From Brevundimonas goettingensis (lineage in GTDB: Bacteria > Pseudomonadota > Alphaproteobacteria > Caulobacterales > Caulobacteraceae): a stretch of DNA of 64,000 nucleotides. The DNA is taken from positions 496,001-560,000 of the forward strand of contig NZ_CP062222.1 in the NCBI RefSeq assembly GCF_017487405.1. Direction: 5' to 3'. Positions 52,195 through 61,718 of the stretch are shown here, in pieces. Position numbers and translations under genes: made by a program. Numbering within the stretch: the first letter of the stretch is position 1; each line of letters opens with the position of its first letter. The notes beneath the pieces are model-generated. The model was not told the origin of the DNA. It did not search any database and saw nothing but the letters and a program-made list of their open reading frames with translations.

Positions 52195-52851
52195 ATGATC
52201 ACATCCGCCATCAACAGCCGCCCGTTCAGCTTCGACACCGAGTTCGACGACGCCGGTGGCGTGACCCCCGGTCAGGCCTTCAAGCCGACCAAGCGCGCCT
52301 ATCTGCCGGCCGAGGTCGAGGCCCTGATCGCCCAGGCCCGGCTGGAAGGCCGCGAGACGGCTCTGGCCGAGGTCGAGAGCCTGCACGCCATGGCCCTGGT
52401 CACCCTGGGCCAGGCTGTCGCGGCCGCCGCCCCCTCGCTCGGCGCCGTGGCCCAGACCCACCGCGAACAGTCGGCCGAACTGGCCCTGGCCGCGGCCCGC
52501 GTCCTGGCCGCCGGCGCCCTGGAACGCTTCCCCGCCGGCCCGATCCAGGCCGCGCTCGAGGCCCTGGGCTCCGAGATCGACGCCACGCCGCGTCTGGTCA
52601 TCCGCGCCCGCGGTCTGGACGAGAGTGTTCAGGCGAAGCTTCAGTCCATCTGCGTCGACGCCGGCTTCACCGGTCTGGTCGCCTTCCGCGACGAGCCCGG
52701 CATGGCGGCCGCCGCCTTCCAGCTGGAATGGGCCGACGGCCGCGCCGATTTCGACCCCGCCGAGGCCGCCGCGCGCATGAGCGAGGCCCTGCATGCCGCC
52801 CTGGCCGCCGAGGCCGGGCACGCTGAAAACATCAATGGGAGCAACTTCTGA
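52195..52851 (+). CDS. flbE: FlbE, FliH-like flagellar export regulator
   Basis: A 218-residue protein in the flbE position of the Caulobacter-type operon. Features: an N-terminal FxFDTEFDD segment, a helical centre (AEVEALIAQARLEGRETALAEVESL) and a C-terminal FliH-like domain (ARVLAAGALERFPAGPIQAALEAL, RLVIRARGLDESV). FliH proteins hold the FliI ATPase at the export gate. Its similarity to FliH is modest, as is usual for FlbE, so context carries much of the call. It is tightly spaced with its neighbours. Confidence 0.85.
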   Translation: MITSAINSRPFSFDTEFDDAGGVTPGQAFKPTKRAYLPAEVEALIAQARLEGRETALAEVESLHAMALVTLGQAVAAAAPSLGAVAQTHREQSAELALAAARVLAAGALERFPAGPIQAALEALGSEIDATPRLVIRARGLDESVQAKLQSICVDAGFTGLVAFRDEPGMAAAAFQLEWADGRADFDPAEAAARMSEALHAALAAEAGHAENINGSNF

Positions 52852-53180
52852 TGGCCGAGGATTTCGCCCTGGAGGAGTTCGGGACCTCCACCGCACTGGC
52901 GACGATGGACGAGGGCGGTGACAAGAGCGCCGTCGACCTGGCCCCCGTCTTCGACGTGCCGGTCAACATCTCGGCCGTGCTGGGCAAGGCCCATATGACC
53001 GTGGCGCAGCTGCTCAAGCTGAACCGCGGCAGCGTGCTGGAGCTGGACCGCAAGGTCGGCGAGGCCATCGATATTTTCGTCAACAACCGTCTGGTCGCCC
53101 GCGGGGAGGTCGTCGTCGTCGAGGACCGCCTGGGCGTGACCATGACGGAAATCATCAAGACCGAGGACTCGGCGGCCTAG
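52851..53180 (+). CDS. fliN: Flagellar motor switch protein FliN
   Basis: A 109-residue protein sharing one base with the flbE stop. The SpoA-type domain reads FDVPVNISAVLGKAHMTVAQLLKLNRGSVLELDRKVGEAIDIFVNNRLVARGEVVVVEDRLGV (start and end segments diagnostic; residues about 33-97), the classic FliN fold. The N-terminal 30 residues are acidic. It builds the lower C ring with FliM and is needed for rotation switching and export. Confidence 0.96.
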   Translation: MAEDFALEEFGTSTALATMDEGGDKSAVDLAPVFDVPVNISAVLGKAHMTVAQLLKLNRGSVLELDRKVGEAIDIFVNNRLVARGEVVVVEDRLGVTMTEIIKTEDSAA

Positions 53181-53218
53181 GCCGCCGGTTCTGCGTAAGA
53201 GTTTAAAGGAGAAGACCG

Positions 53219-54610
53219 ATGCGGCTTCTGGTGGTTGGCAGGCTGAGCGGACAGCTCGCGGCGGCGGTGAAGATGGCCATGGCGCACGGCGCCAAGGTCC
53301 AGCACGTCGAGCGCACCGATCAGGCGACGGAGCAGCTCCGGCGCGGGCAGGGGGCCGACCTGCTGATGGTCGACTACAACCTCGACATCTCCGGCCTGAT
53401 CGCGGCCAATGACGCCGAGCGGATCTTCGTTCCGGTCGTGGCCTGCGGCGTCGATAACGACGCGGACAAGGCCGCCGCCGCCATCCGGGCCGGGGCCAAG
53501 GAGTTCATCCCCCTGCCGCCCGAGGCCGATCTGATCGCCGCGGTCCTGTCGGCCGTCGCCGACGACGAGCGCCCGATGATCTCGGCCGATCCGTCGATGC
53601 AGGCGGTGGTCAAGCTGGCCGACCAGGTCGCCCGCTCGGAAGCCTCGATCCTGATCACCGGGGAAAGCGGCGTCGGTAAGGAAGTCATGGCGCGCTATCT
53701 GCACGTCAACTCCAAGCGGTCGGACCGTCCCTTCATCAGCGTCAACTGCGCCGCCATCCCGGACAATCTGCTGGAGAGCGAGCTGTTCGGCCACGAGAAG
53801 GGGGCCTTCACCGGCGCCGTGGCCCGCCGCATCGGCAAGTTCGAGGAGGCCGACGGCGGCACCCTGCTGCTGGACGAAATCAGTGAGATGGACGCCCGCC
53901 TGCAGGCCAAGCTGTTGCGCGCCATCCAGGAGCGGGTCATCGACCGCGTCGGCGGCACCAAGCCCGTGCCGGTCAACATCCGCATCATCGCCACCTCCAA
54001 CCGCGACCTGTCCAAGGCCGTGGCGGAAGGCGTCTTCCGCGAAGACCTCCTGTACCGCCTGAACGTGGTCAATCTGCGCCTGCCGTCCCTGCGCGAGCGC
54101 CCGGGCGACGTCGCTGTCCTGGCCGACCACTTCGTCAAGAAATACGCCGCCGCCAACGGCGTGCCGACCCGCCCGCTGTCGGCCGACGCCCGTCGGGCGC
54201 TCGCCGCCCACCGCTGGCCCGGCAACGTCCGCGAGCTGGAAAACGCCATGCACCGCGCGGTCCTGCTGGCCGTCGGTCCGGAGATCGACGCCGAGGCCAT
54301 CCGTCTTCCCGACGGCCAGCCGCTTTCCGGCGTTGTGGCGCAGGCCGACTCGGGCCCTGCTGCGCGCGCCGCCCAGACCGCCGACGCCGTGTCGCGCGCC
54401 TATGTCGGCCAGACTGTTGCGCAGATGGAAAAGACCCTGATCCTGGACACCCTGACCCACTGCCTGGGCAACCGCACCCATGCGGCCAACATCCTGGGCA
54501 TCTCGATCCGGACCCTGCGCAACAAGCTGAACGAATACGCCGACGAGGGGACCGCCATCATGGCCCCGCAGAACGGCGTCGCCGCCAACTACGGCGCGAG
54601 CGCGGCCTGA
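53219..54610 (+). CDS. flbD: FlbD, sigma-54-dependent flagellar transcription activator
   Basis: The 463-residue regulator has a receiver-like N-terminus without the usual acidic pair (LLVVGRLSG), though VDYNLD keeps an Asp; this matches FlbD. The AAA+ domain shows Walker A GESGVGKE (147-154), the sigma-54 contact GAFTGA (about 195-200), LLLDEISEMD and RWPGNVRELENAM. A Fis-type helix-turn-helix ends the protein (ILGISIRTLRNKLNEY). It turns on class III/IV flagellar genes and represses fliF. AAGGAG lies just before the ATG. Confidence 0.96.
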   Translation: MRLLVVGRLSGQLAAAVKMAMAHGAKVQHVERTDQATEQLRRGQGADLLMVDYNLDISGLIAANDAERIFVPVVACGVDNDADKAAAAIRAGAKEFIPLPPEADLIAAVLSAVADDERPMISADPSMQAVVKLADQVARSEASILITGESGVGKEVMARYLHVNSKRSDRPFISVNCAAIPDNLLESELFGHEKGAFTGAVARRIGKFEEADGGTLLLDEISEMDARLQAKLLRAIQERVIDRVGGTKPVPVNIRIIATSNRDLSKAVAEGVFREDLLYRLNVVNLRLPSLRERPGDVAVLADHFVKKYAAANGVPTRPLSADARRALAAHRWPGNVRELENAMHRAVLLAVGPEIDAEAIRLPDGQPLSGVVAQADSGPAARAAQTADAVSRAYVGQTVAQMEKTLILDTLTHCLGNRTHAANILGISIRTLRNKLNEYADEGTAIMAPQNGVAANYGASAA

Positions 54611-54614
54611 ATTC

Positions 54615-55538
54615 ATGGCGTTGTTGACGGATCGTAGAACCGTCCTCGCGGGCCTGACCCTGATCGGTCTGGGCGGCTGCGAGCGCACGCGCGAAGAGCC
54701 GTCGACCCAGGTTCCCCTGCCGCCGCGCGACGTGGCCTTCGATCTGTCCGATCTGGAGCGCGAGAACGGCGGCCGCATCGGCCTCAGCATCCTGGACGGC
54801 CATCGCGCCTCCTGGCGGGCCAATGAGCGGTTCAACTACTGCTCGACCTTCAAGCTGTTCCTGGCCGCCGCCATGCTGGAGCGCATCCAGCAGGGCAAGG
54901 AGAAGGCCGACCGCGCCGTCCCCGTGACGGCCGCCGACATGCTGGACCACGCCCCGGTCACCGAAACCGCCGTCGGCCAGACGATGACCCTGATCGACCT
55001 GATGAAGGCGACCGTCGAGGTCAGCGACAATCCCGCCGCCAACATCCTGATCCGCGAGCTGGGCGGTCTGGACGCCCTGCGCGCCTGGTATCGCCGCGCC
55101 GGCGACGACGCGACACGCGTCGACCGTCTGGAGCCCGAGCTCAACCGCAAGGACGGCGACAAGGACACCACCCTGCCGTTCCAGGCCGCGACCAATCTGA
55201 ACTGGATCCTGGAGGCCTATCAGCCCCTGGTCTTCCAGTCGCGCTATCGCCCTCTGTGGGACTGGCTGATCGACAGCCCGACCGGCGAGAAGCGTCTCAA
55301 GGCGGGCGTGCCCGCCGGCTGGACCGTGGCCCACAAGACCGGGACCGGCGGCACGGGCCAGACCAACGACATCGGCGTGGTCTATCCGGCCATGGGCGAT
55401 CCGATCCCGGTCGCCGTCTTCTACGACGCGCCCGAGAGCCTGGCGCCCGAGACGCGTGACGCCGTCATCGCCGAGGCCACGCGGCGCGGCCTGGCGGCCC
55501 TCGGTCACGGAACCCCGGTTGAAGGGGCTGCGGCGTGA
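54615..55538 (+). CDS. Class A beta-lactamase inside the flagellar operon
   Basis: A 307-residue serine beta-lactamase with every class A motif: STFK (77-80), SDN (137-139), the omega-loop EPELN (Glu173) and KTG (241-243). The N-terminus DRRTVLAGLTLIGLGGC combines a possible twin-arginine-like start and a lipobox Cys near residue 22. It begins 5 bases after flbD and its stop overlaps the flhA GTG, so it is translationally coupled to flagellar genes. In the Caulobacter operon flbD and flhA are adjacent. GC content matches the neighbours. Confidence 0.92.
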   Translation: MALLTDRRTVLAGLTLIGLGGCERTREEPSTQVPLPPRDVAFDLSDLERENGGRIGLSILDGHRASWRANERFNYCSTFKLFLAAAMLERIQQGKEKADRAVPVTAADMLDHAPVTETAVGQTMTLIDLMKATVEVSDNPAANILIRELGGLDALRAWYRRAGDDATRVDRLEPELNRKDGDKDTTLPFQAATNLNWILEAYQPLVFQSRYRPLWDWLIDSPTGEKRLKAGVPAGWTVAHKTGTGGTGQTNDIGVVYPAMGDPIPVAVFYDAPESLAPETRDAVIAEATRRGLAALGHGTPVEGAAA

Positions 55539-57655
55539 CCGACAGCACCCTGATGAAGGACGGCATGGCCCGTCCGACCGGCAAGGATGTCCAGGGCTGG
55601 CTGATGCGCGGCGAGGTCGGGATGGCGCTCGGCGTCATCGGCGTGATCATGCTGCTGATCCTGCCGGTCCCGAAATTCCTGCTGGACCTGCTGCTGGCCA
55701 TCTCGCTGGTGTCGTCCGTGCTGATCCTGATGACGGCGCTGATGATGAAGCGCCCGCTCGACTTCGCCATCTTCCCGACGGTGCTGCTGGTCTCGACCCT
55801 GTTCCGCCTGGGCCTGAACCTGGCCTCGACGCGTCTGGTCCTGACCCACGGGCACGAGGGCCACGACGCCGCCGGTCAGGTGATCAACGCCTTCGGCCAG
55901 CTGATGATGGGCGGCAGCTTCATCATCGGGATCATCATATTCGCCATCATTCTGGTGGTGAACTTCGTGGTCATCACCAAGGGTTCGACCCGGATCGCCG
56001 AAGTGTCCGCCCGCTTCACCCTGGACTCCATGCCGGGCAAGCAGATGGCCATCGACGCCGACCTGTCGTCGGGCCTGATCAACGAGGACCAGGCCAAGCT
56101 GCGCCGCAAGGAGCTGGAGCAGGAATCGACCTTCTTCGGGGCCATGGACGGCGCCTCGAAATTCGTTCGCGGCGATGCGGTCGCCGGCCTGATCATCACC
56201 TTCATCAACGCCATCGGCGGCATGCTGATCGGCGTCATCCAGCACCAGCTGCCCTTCCAGGAAGCGGCTTCCACCTATGTCCAGCTGACCATCGGCGACG
56301 GTCTGGTGACCCAGGTCCCGGCCATCATCATCTCGATCGCCGCCGGCTTCCTGGTGTCCAAGGCGGGCGTCGAGGGCACGGCCGACAAGGCCCTGGTCCA
56401 GCAGCTGGCCACCAACCCGGTCAGCCTGGGCATGGTCTCGGGCGCCGCCGGCCTGATCGGCCTGATCCCGGGGATGCCGATCATCCCCTTCGCCGCCCTG
56501 GCGCTCGGCACCGGCTTCATGGCCTGGCGTCTGGGCCGGGCCCGGCTCAAGCCCCAGCCGACCGAGGCCGAAAAGGCCGCCGCGGCCGCGGTCGCCGGCG
56601 GCAAGCCCAAGGAAGACGCAGAGGAGCCCATCGGCACCGCCCTGACCATCGACGAGGTCAAGATCGAGCTGGGCTACTCGCTGCTGGCGCTGATCAACGA
56701 TCTGGAAGGTCGTCGCCTGACCGACCAGATCCGCGCCCTGCGCCGGGCGCTGGCGCAGGAGTACGGCTTCGTCATCCCGTCGGTGCGTATCCTCGACAAC
56801 ATGCGCCTGCCGACCCAGGGCTATGCCATCCGCATCAAGGAGATGGAGGCCGGGTCGGGCGAGGTGCGTCTGGGCTCGCTGATGGCCATGGACCCGACCG
56901 GCCGTCAGGTCGAACTGCCCGGCGAGCACACCAAGGAGCCCGCCTTCGGCCTGCCCGCCACCTGGATCGACGAGACCCTGCGCGAAGAGGCCACCTTCCG
57001 GGGCTATACCATCGTCGATCCCTCGACGGTCCTGACCACCCACCTGACCGAGATCCTCAAGGAAAACATGGCCGATCTGCTGTCCTATGCAGAGGTCCAG
57101 AAGCTCATCAAGGAACTGGGCGAGGAGGAGAAGAAGCTGGTCGACGAACTGGTGCCCTCGGTCGTCACCGTCACCACGCTTCAGCGCGTTCTTCAGGCCC
57201 TGCTCAAGGAAAAGGTCTCGATCCGCGACCTGGGCGCCATCCTCGAAGGGCTCGCCGAGGCCGCGCCGCACTCCTCGTCGGTGACCACCCTGGTCGAGCA
57301 TGTCCGCAGCCGCCTGGCGCGTCAGCTGTGCTGGCAGCACAAGGGCGACGACGGCGCCCTGCCGATCGTCACCCTGTCGCCGGAATGGGAGGCCGCCTTC
57401 GCCGAGGCCCTGGTCGGGCAGGGCGAGGACAAGCAGCTGGCCATGGCCCCGTCGCGCCTGCAGGACTTCATCCGCAACGTCCGCGACGTCTTCGAACGCG
57501 CCGCCATGGCGGGCGAGACCGCGGTCCTGCTGACCGGCCCGCAGATCCGCCCCTACGTCCGCTCCATCATCGAACGCTTCCGCGGCCAGACCGTGGTGAT
57601 GAGCCAGAATGAGGTCCACCCCAAGGCCCGTCTGAAGACCATCGGCCAGGTCTAG
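55535..57655 (+). CDS. flhA: Flagellar export gate protein FlhA
   Basis: The GTG at 55535 overlaps the beta-lactamase stop. The 706-residue product has about eight N-terminal membrane spans, the FHIPEP-family segment RFTLDSMPGKQMAIDADLSSGLI (key residues LDSMPGKQMAID), and a large cytoplasmic domain (about 350-706) with SVRILDNMRL, ATWIDE and GPQIRPYVRSIIERF near the end. It forms the nonameric gate of the flagellar type III exporter. It is the last gene of the operon; no clear intrinsic terminator follows. Confidence 0.97.
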   Translation: MTDSTLMKDGMARPTGKDVQGWLMRGEVGMALGVIGVIMLLILPVPKFLLDLLLAISLVSSVLILMTALMMKRPLDFAIFPTVLLVSTLFRLGLNLASTRLVLTHGHEGHDAAGQVINAFGQLMMGGSFIIGIIIFAIILVVNFVVITKGSTRIAEVSARFTLDSMPGKQMAIDADLSSGLINEDQAKLRRKELEQESTFFGAMDGASKFVRGDAVAGLIITFINAIGGMLIGVIQHQLPFQEAASTYVQLTIGDGLVTQVPAIIISIAAGFLVSKAGVEGTADKALVQQLATNPVSLGMVSGAAGLIGLIPGMPIIPFAALALGTGFMAWRLGRARLKPQPTEAEKAAAAAVAGGKPKEDAEEPIGTALTIDEVKIELGYSLLALINDLEGRRLTDQIRALRRALAQEYGFVIPSVRILDNMRLPTQGYAIRIKEMEAGSGEVRLGSLMAMDPTGRQVELPGEHTKEPAFGLPATWIDETLREEATFRGYTIVDPSTVLTTHLTEILKENMADLLSYAEVQKLIKELGEEEKKLVDELVPSVVTVTTLQRVLQALLKEKVSIRDLGAILEGLAEAAPHSSSVTTLVEHVRSRLARQLCWQHKGDDGALPIVTLSPEWEAAFAEALVGQGEDKQLAMAPSRLQDFIRNVRDVFERAAMAGETAVLLTGPQIRPYVRSIIERFRGQTVVMSQNEVHPKARLKTIGQV

Positions 57656-57747
57656 GGTCGTCTCCGACCGCGTCGCGGCGTCGCGCCCCGCTGGACAGCC
57701 TCCCTCGCCCGTGTCGTCATCGCCGCCGGTCCTTCAGGAGCCGTGAC

Positions 57748-58314
57748 ATGATGCGTCAGTTCGCCCTCGCCGCCCTCTTGTGCCTCGCGGTCGCGGCGCC
57801 AGCCTCGGCCCAGATGGCCGATTTTCCCGCCGTGACCGACGCCTCCCGCACCGAGGCGAACGGCGAGCGGGTCATCAGCCTCAGCGCGGTCGTCCCGGTC
57901 CCTCCGGCCCAGGTCTGGGAAGTGCTGACCACGCCCGAGGGCTGGGTCGCCCATCTCGGCGTCGCCAGAGCCGCGATCGATCCACGGCTCGATGGGGTGA
58001 TCGAGGCCAGCTATGATCCGGCCGTGGCGCCCGGCTCGCCGGGGACCATCAAGAACCAGATCGTCGCCTATGTCCCCGGCCGAATGCTGGCGATCCGCAA
58101 CATCCAGGCGCCGGCCGGATTCGCCCATGCCGAGGCGTTCGGCCGTACTGTGACCGTCATCACCCTGACCCCGAGTGGAGGCGGGACCCGGATCGATCTC
58201 GAGGGCGTCGGCTTCGTTCCGGGCGCGGCCTTCGACGCCCTCTACGGCCAGTTCCACACCGGTGACGCCTGGACCCTGCAGCAGCTTCACGACGGCCTGA
58301 CGCCCAAACCCTGA
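57748..58314 (+). CDS. Exported SRPBCC/AHSA1-domain protein
   Basis: A 188-residue protein with a signal peptide (FALAALLCLAVAAPASAQ) followed by a START/SRPBCC-type domain: ISLSAVVPVPPAQVWEVLTTPEGWVAHLG, with the typical PAxVWxxLTTPEG motif, and a late hydrophobic cavity strand pair. SRPBCC proteins bind small hydrophobic ligands; an exported form is less common. It lies 92 bases after flhA and is probably unrelated to motility. Confidence 0.82.
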   Translation: MMRQFALAALLCLAVAAPASAQMADFPAVTDASRTEANGERVISLSAVVPVPPAQVWEVLTTPEGWVAHLGVARAAIDPRLDGVIEASYDPAVAPGSPGTIKNQIVAYVPGRMLAIRNIQAPAGFAHAEAFGRTVTVITLTPSGGGTRIDLEGVGFVPGAAFDALYGQFHTGDAWTLQQLHDGLTPKP

Positions 58315-58364
58315 TCTGGACAACTCCGCCCCTTCGCCTATCGTGGTTCGTCGAGGGGGCGGGC

Positions 58365-59351
58365 ATGGGGATTTCCACTCGAGATCGGGCTTCGGCCGGC
58401 TGGCGTCGCGGCCCGCTGCTGATCGGCCTTGCCGTCCTGATGGCGACGTGGGCGCCCCGGACGGGGCAGGCCTTCGGAACCGTGGCGGTCTTCGGTCAGC
58501 ATGAAGAGCATGCGAAGATCACGGCCCTTGCCCTGAAGGACTCCGGCTTGGGCCCCATGACCCTGTGGGTGTTCGGCGGGGGGCGAGGGAAGTTCGGAGC
58601 CGTGGGCGCGCCGGACCGCCCCGGGCGAGGCCTGATCCTGAACGGCGCGGCCCATTGCGACGGCGGCGACTGGCTGCCGAGGGACGAATACCGCCAAACG
58701 CGCACCCAGGCGGCCGACCGCCTGAGGAATTGCCGCGCCTTCGTCTTCGACAGGCTGGAGGACGCGGTCACGGCCGCCGGTCAGATGCTGGACGCCCGGG
58801 GGCGGCCGATCCCGGCCCAGATTGCGGCCTCCGAGGACTGCCGGTTCCGGGGCAAGGACGAAGGTCCGGCGCGCTGCCGGGCGCTGGAGAATATGGGCCT
58901 CGTCTTTCACACCACCCAGGACTTCTATTCCCACACCAACTGGACCGACGCCCCGGTCAGCGCGGCGACGCCGTTCGAGGCCGCGCGTCTGGGCCATGAC
59001 GCGCCCGCGCCGTGGATGGCCTCGACGGAGGCGGCCTTTCCCGAGGGACTGGTGTCCGGCTGCTTCAAATTCGTGCCCGAGTTTCTGTTCTGCCGGGGCC
59101 GCGTGCGCCACGCTGATCTGAACAAGGACGAAGGCCTGATCGACATGCGCGATCCGGCCGCCAGCACCGACGGCAAGGGGAGGGGCGCCGATGGCGGTTT
59201 CGCTCGCGCCGTCACCGCCGCCGTCGCCGACTCGCGTTCCAAATGGACCCTGTTCGAGACCCGGCTGGCCGAGCGTTACGGCCCCGAACGCGGACGACGG
59301 ATGGCCTGCCTGATCCGCAGCGACGACCCCGGCGCCTGCGCCCCTAGTTGA
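58365..59351 (+). CDS. Exported HET-C/zinc-phospholipase-C-like protein
   Basis: A 328-residue protein with a signal region (LLIGLAVLMATWAPRTGQAF) and the motif NMGLVFHTTQDFYSHTNW near residues 180-197, which matches the LHTxQDFYSHSNW signature of HET-C, VWA7 and zinc-dependent phospholipase C-like proteins. An early HEEHAKI segment may add metal-binding His residues. Several Cys (CRFRGKDEGPARC, CFKFVPEFLFC) suggest disulfides outside the cytoplasm. The substrate is unknown. Its last 8 bases overlap the end of the convergent gene. Confidence 0.65.
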   Translation: MGISTRDRASAGWRRGPLLIGLAVLMATWAPRTGQAFGTVAVFGQHEEHAKITALALKDSGLGPMTLWVFGGGRGKFGAVGAPDRPGRGLILNGAAHCDGGDWLPRDEYRQTRTQAADRLRNCRAFVFDRLEDAVTAAGQMLDARGRPIPAQIAASEDCRFRGKDEGPARCRALENMGLVFHTTQDFYSHTNWTDAPVSAATPFEAARLGHDAPAPWMASTEAAFPEGLVSGCFKFVPEFLFCRGRVRHADLNKDEGLIDMRDPAASTDGKGRGADGGFARAVTAAVADSRSKWTLFETRLAERYGPERGRRMACLIRSDDPGACAPS

Positions 59352-60066
59352 CCCCGCTCCACCCGCCCGCCGAGGCGTTGCGGGCCGCTTCATTGACCGG
59401 GCGGGCGATCAGGCCGGACTGGGTGATCCAGACCTCGTAGCGGGCCCCGTCGGCCATCGGCATATAGGCAGCAGACCCATAGAGGGTGTCGACCGCGTCG
59501 ACGTAGCGGCGGTAGCGGCGCGCGGCGTCCCAGGCGCTGATCTTCCACGGCACGGTCGCGCCCATGACCTTCACGGTCTCGTCGCCGCCGGACAGGGCGT
59601 GGACGCTGCGGGCGCCGGTCCGTTCCTGTTCGATATCCTGATAGCGGCCCGACAGGCGGTCCAGCCGGTACTGCGCATCCAGCCCCAGCACATTGGCCCA
59701 TGGCTTCCATTTCAGCACCTGGGCGTCGACGCGCCAGTCGTCGCCGTTGACCGGATAGACGGCGACCCGTTCCGGCTCGTCCTTCGCTGCCGGCGGCTCG
59801 ATGACCGTGACCTCGAAATACTGGGGCGCCAGCTTCCTCAGCTGGATGGTCGCCACCGGCCGCTCATAGGTCAGCCGGGCATAGGTCTGGACGTTCAGGG
59901 CCAGCAGCACGAGCGCCAGGGCGGCCCAGAGAACGATACCGCCGCCGATCATCTTCAGGATGCCGCTGAACGGTCGGCCCCGGAACAGCGACACCAGCCC
60001 GTTCAGTACGAACACGGCGCTCACAAAGGCCACCAAGGCCGGTATCACCCACCACCACGAAACCAT
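59344..60066 (-). CDS. Two-span membrane protein, function unknown
   Basis: A 240-residue protein with two N-terminal spans (about 5-25 and 36-60) and a soluble C-terminal domain, likely periplasmic, with a conserved feel: FEVTVIEPPAAKDEPERVAVYPVNGDDWRVDAQVLKW (start) and RSVHALSGG. Comparable proteins are labelled as cation or multidrug efflux-like without proof. It is a single gene; the 3' end overlaps the HET-C-like gene by 8 bases. Confidence 0.65.
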   Translation of the reverse strand: MVSWWWVIPALVAFVSAVFVLNGLVSLFRGRPFSGILKMIGGGIVLWAALALVLLALNVQTYARLTYERPVATIQLRKLAPQYFEVTVIEPPAAKDEPERVAVYPVNGDDWRVDAQVLKWKPWANVLGLDAQYRLDRLSGRYQDIEQERTGARSVHALSGGDETVKVMGATVPWKISAWDAARRYRRYVDAVDTLYGSAAYMPMADGARYEVWITQSGLIARPVNEAARNASAGGWSGVN

Positions 60067-60173
60067 GTCGACGGCGCTCCCAACGCTTTGGCCCGCCGGA
60101 ACAATCGCTTCACAACCCCTCCGGTTGCGCGACGACGCTGGACAGCGGCCAAAGCCCGGCTAAAGCTTCACCC

Positions 60174-61718
60174 ATGTCAGTGGAATCCGCCAGCCGCTTC
60201 CCCTCAATGGGGCTTTTCTCCCGGTGGCGTGAGTTCCTGCGAACCTCGTCCCTCGCCCGATCCGTTGTTCTTCTGCTGACCGGCGCCCTGATCCTCCTGC
60301 TGCTGGTCAACGTCTCGACCTTCGTGATGATCAGCCGTACGGCCGCCTACAACGCCCAGGTCGACGCCGCCTGGCAGATGCGCCGGACCGCCCGCAGCAT
60401 CACCCTGACGGTCCAGGGCGCCGAGACCGCTCAACGCGGCTTCCTGCTGACGGGCCAGCCCGGTTTCCTGGCGACCTTCGAGAAGCAGAAGGCCGCCCTG
60501 CCGCCCATTTTCGCCGATTTCGAGCGGCGCGCGGCCGGCGACGAGGTCATTCTGGCCTCTTCCGAAGCCCTGAGCCGGATCACGCGGGACAAATTCCTCG
60601 AGATGTCCGGGACCCTCGATCTGGCGCGCCAGGGGCGCATCGGGCAGGCCGTCAGCCGGGTGCGGACGGGGCAGGGGCAGGCCCTGACCGAAGAGCTCGC
60701 CGCCGAACTGAACCGGCTCGACGTCCATCTCGGCCAGGTGCTGGACGACCGCCGCGCCCAGTCGGCGCGATCGGGCCTGTTTACCGTCATCGTCAACGCC
60801 ATCGCCGGCGCCCTGATCCTCGTCCTCGCCGGCATCATCTTCATGCTGGTTCGGCGCTATCTGGCCGAGATCAATGCCGCTCGCGCCGAGCTGGATCGCG
60901 TCAACGCGGGGCTGGAGGACACCGTCAAGGCGCGCACGGGCGCCCTGATCCGCGCCAATGAAGAGGTCCAGCGCTTCGCCTATATCGTCAGCCACGACCT
61001 GCGCTCGCCGCTGGTCAACGTCATGGGCTACACCTCCGAACTGGAGCAGGCAGGCAAGACCATCGAACGCGCCATCGCCAGGGCCGAGGTCGAGCGCGAG
61101 GTCGATCCCGAAGTCGTCGCCGCCGTCCGCGAGGACATGCCCGAGGCCGTCGGCTTCATCCGCGCCTCCACCGAGAAGATGGACCGGCTGATCAACGCCA
61201 TCCTTAAGCTGTCTCGCGAAGGGCGCCGCACCCTGACGCCCGAACGGCTGGACATGACCGCCATGGCCGGACGCATTGCCGACAGCATCCGTCACCAGAC
61301 CGAAGAAAAGGGCGCCGAGGTGGTCGTCGAGACCCTGCCCTCGTTCGAGAACGACCGGCTGTCGATCGAACAGGTGTTCGGCAATCTGATCGACAACGCG
61401 GTCAAATATCTGGATCCGGCCCGACCCGGCCATATCGTCGTTTCAGGTCGGGAAGCGCCCGGCGGCTGGGTCGAATATGCGGTGACGGACAATGGCCGAG
61501 GCATCGCTCCGCGAGACCACGAAAGGGTTTTCGAGCTTTTCCGCCGCGCCGGCCGTCAGGACACCCAGGGCGAGGGGCTGGGCCTGGCCTTCGTGCGCAA
61601 CAGCGTTCGCCGGCTGGGCGGCGAGATCACCCTGGAATCCGAACTGGGCGAGGGCTCGACATTCCGCCTGAAATTCCCCAAACGCCTCATCCTTGACGAG
61701 GCCGGAGACACCCTGTGA
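60174..61718 (+). CDS. CHASE3-domain sensor histidine kinase
   Basis: The 514-residue kinase has a first span (about 28-52), a periplasmic CHASE3 domain with the TVQGAETAQRGFLLTG motif, a second span (about 198-222), a coiled linker and HisKA with His274 in YIVSHDLRSPLVNV. HATPase boxes: NLIDNAVKYLD, DNGRGIAPRDHERVF and GLGLAFVRNSVRRLGG. The catalytic part resembles phytochrome-like kinases that work with a small single-domain receiver, as encoded by the next gene. Its stop overlaps that gene. Confidence 0.92.
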   Translation: MSVESASRFPSMGLFSRWREFLRTSSLARSVVLLLTGALILLLLVNVSTFVMISRTAAYNAQVDAAWQMRRTARSITLTVQGAETAQRGFLLTGQPGFLATFEKQKAALPPIFADFERRAAGDEVILASSEALSRITRDKFLEMSGTLDLARQGRIGQAVSRVRTGQGQALTEELAAELNRLDVHLGQVLDDRRAQSARSGLFTVIVNAIAGALILVLAGIIFMLVRRYLAEINAARAELDRVNAGLEDTVKARTGALIRANEEVQRFAYIVSHDLRSPLVNVMGYTSELEQAGKTIERAIARAEVEREVDPEVVAAVREDMPEAVGFIRASTEKMDRLINAILKLSREGRRTLTPERLDMTAMAGRIADSIRHQTEEKGAEVVVETLPSFENDRLSIEQVFGNLIDNAVKYLDPARPGHIVVSGREAPGGWVEYAVTDNGRGIAPRDHERVFELFRRAGRQDTQGEGLGLAFVRNSVRRLGGEITLESELGEGSTFRLKFPKRLILDEAGDTL

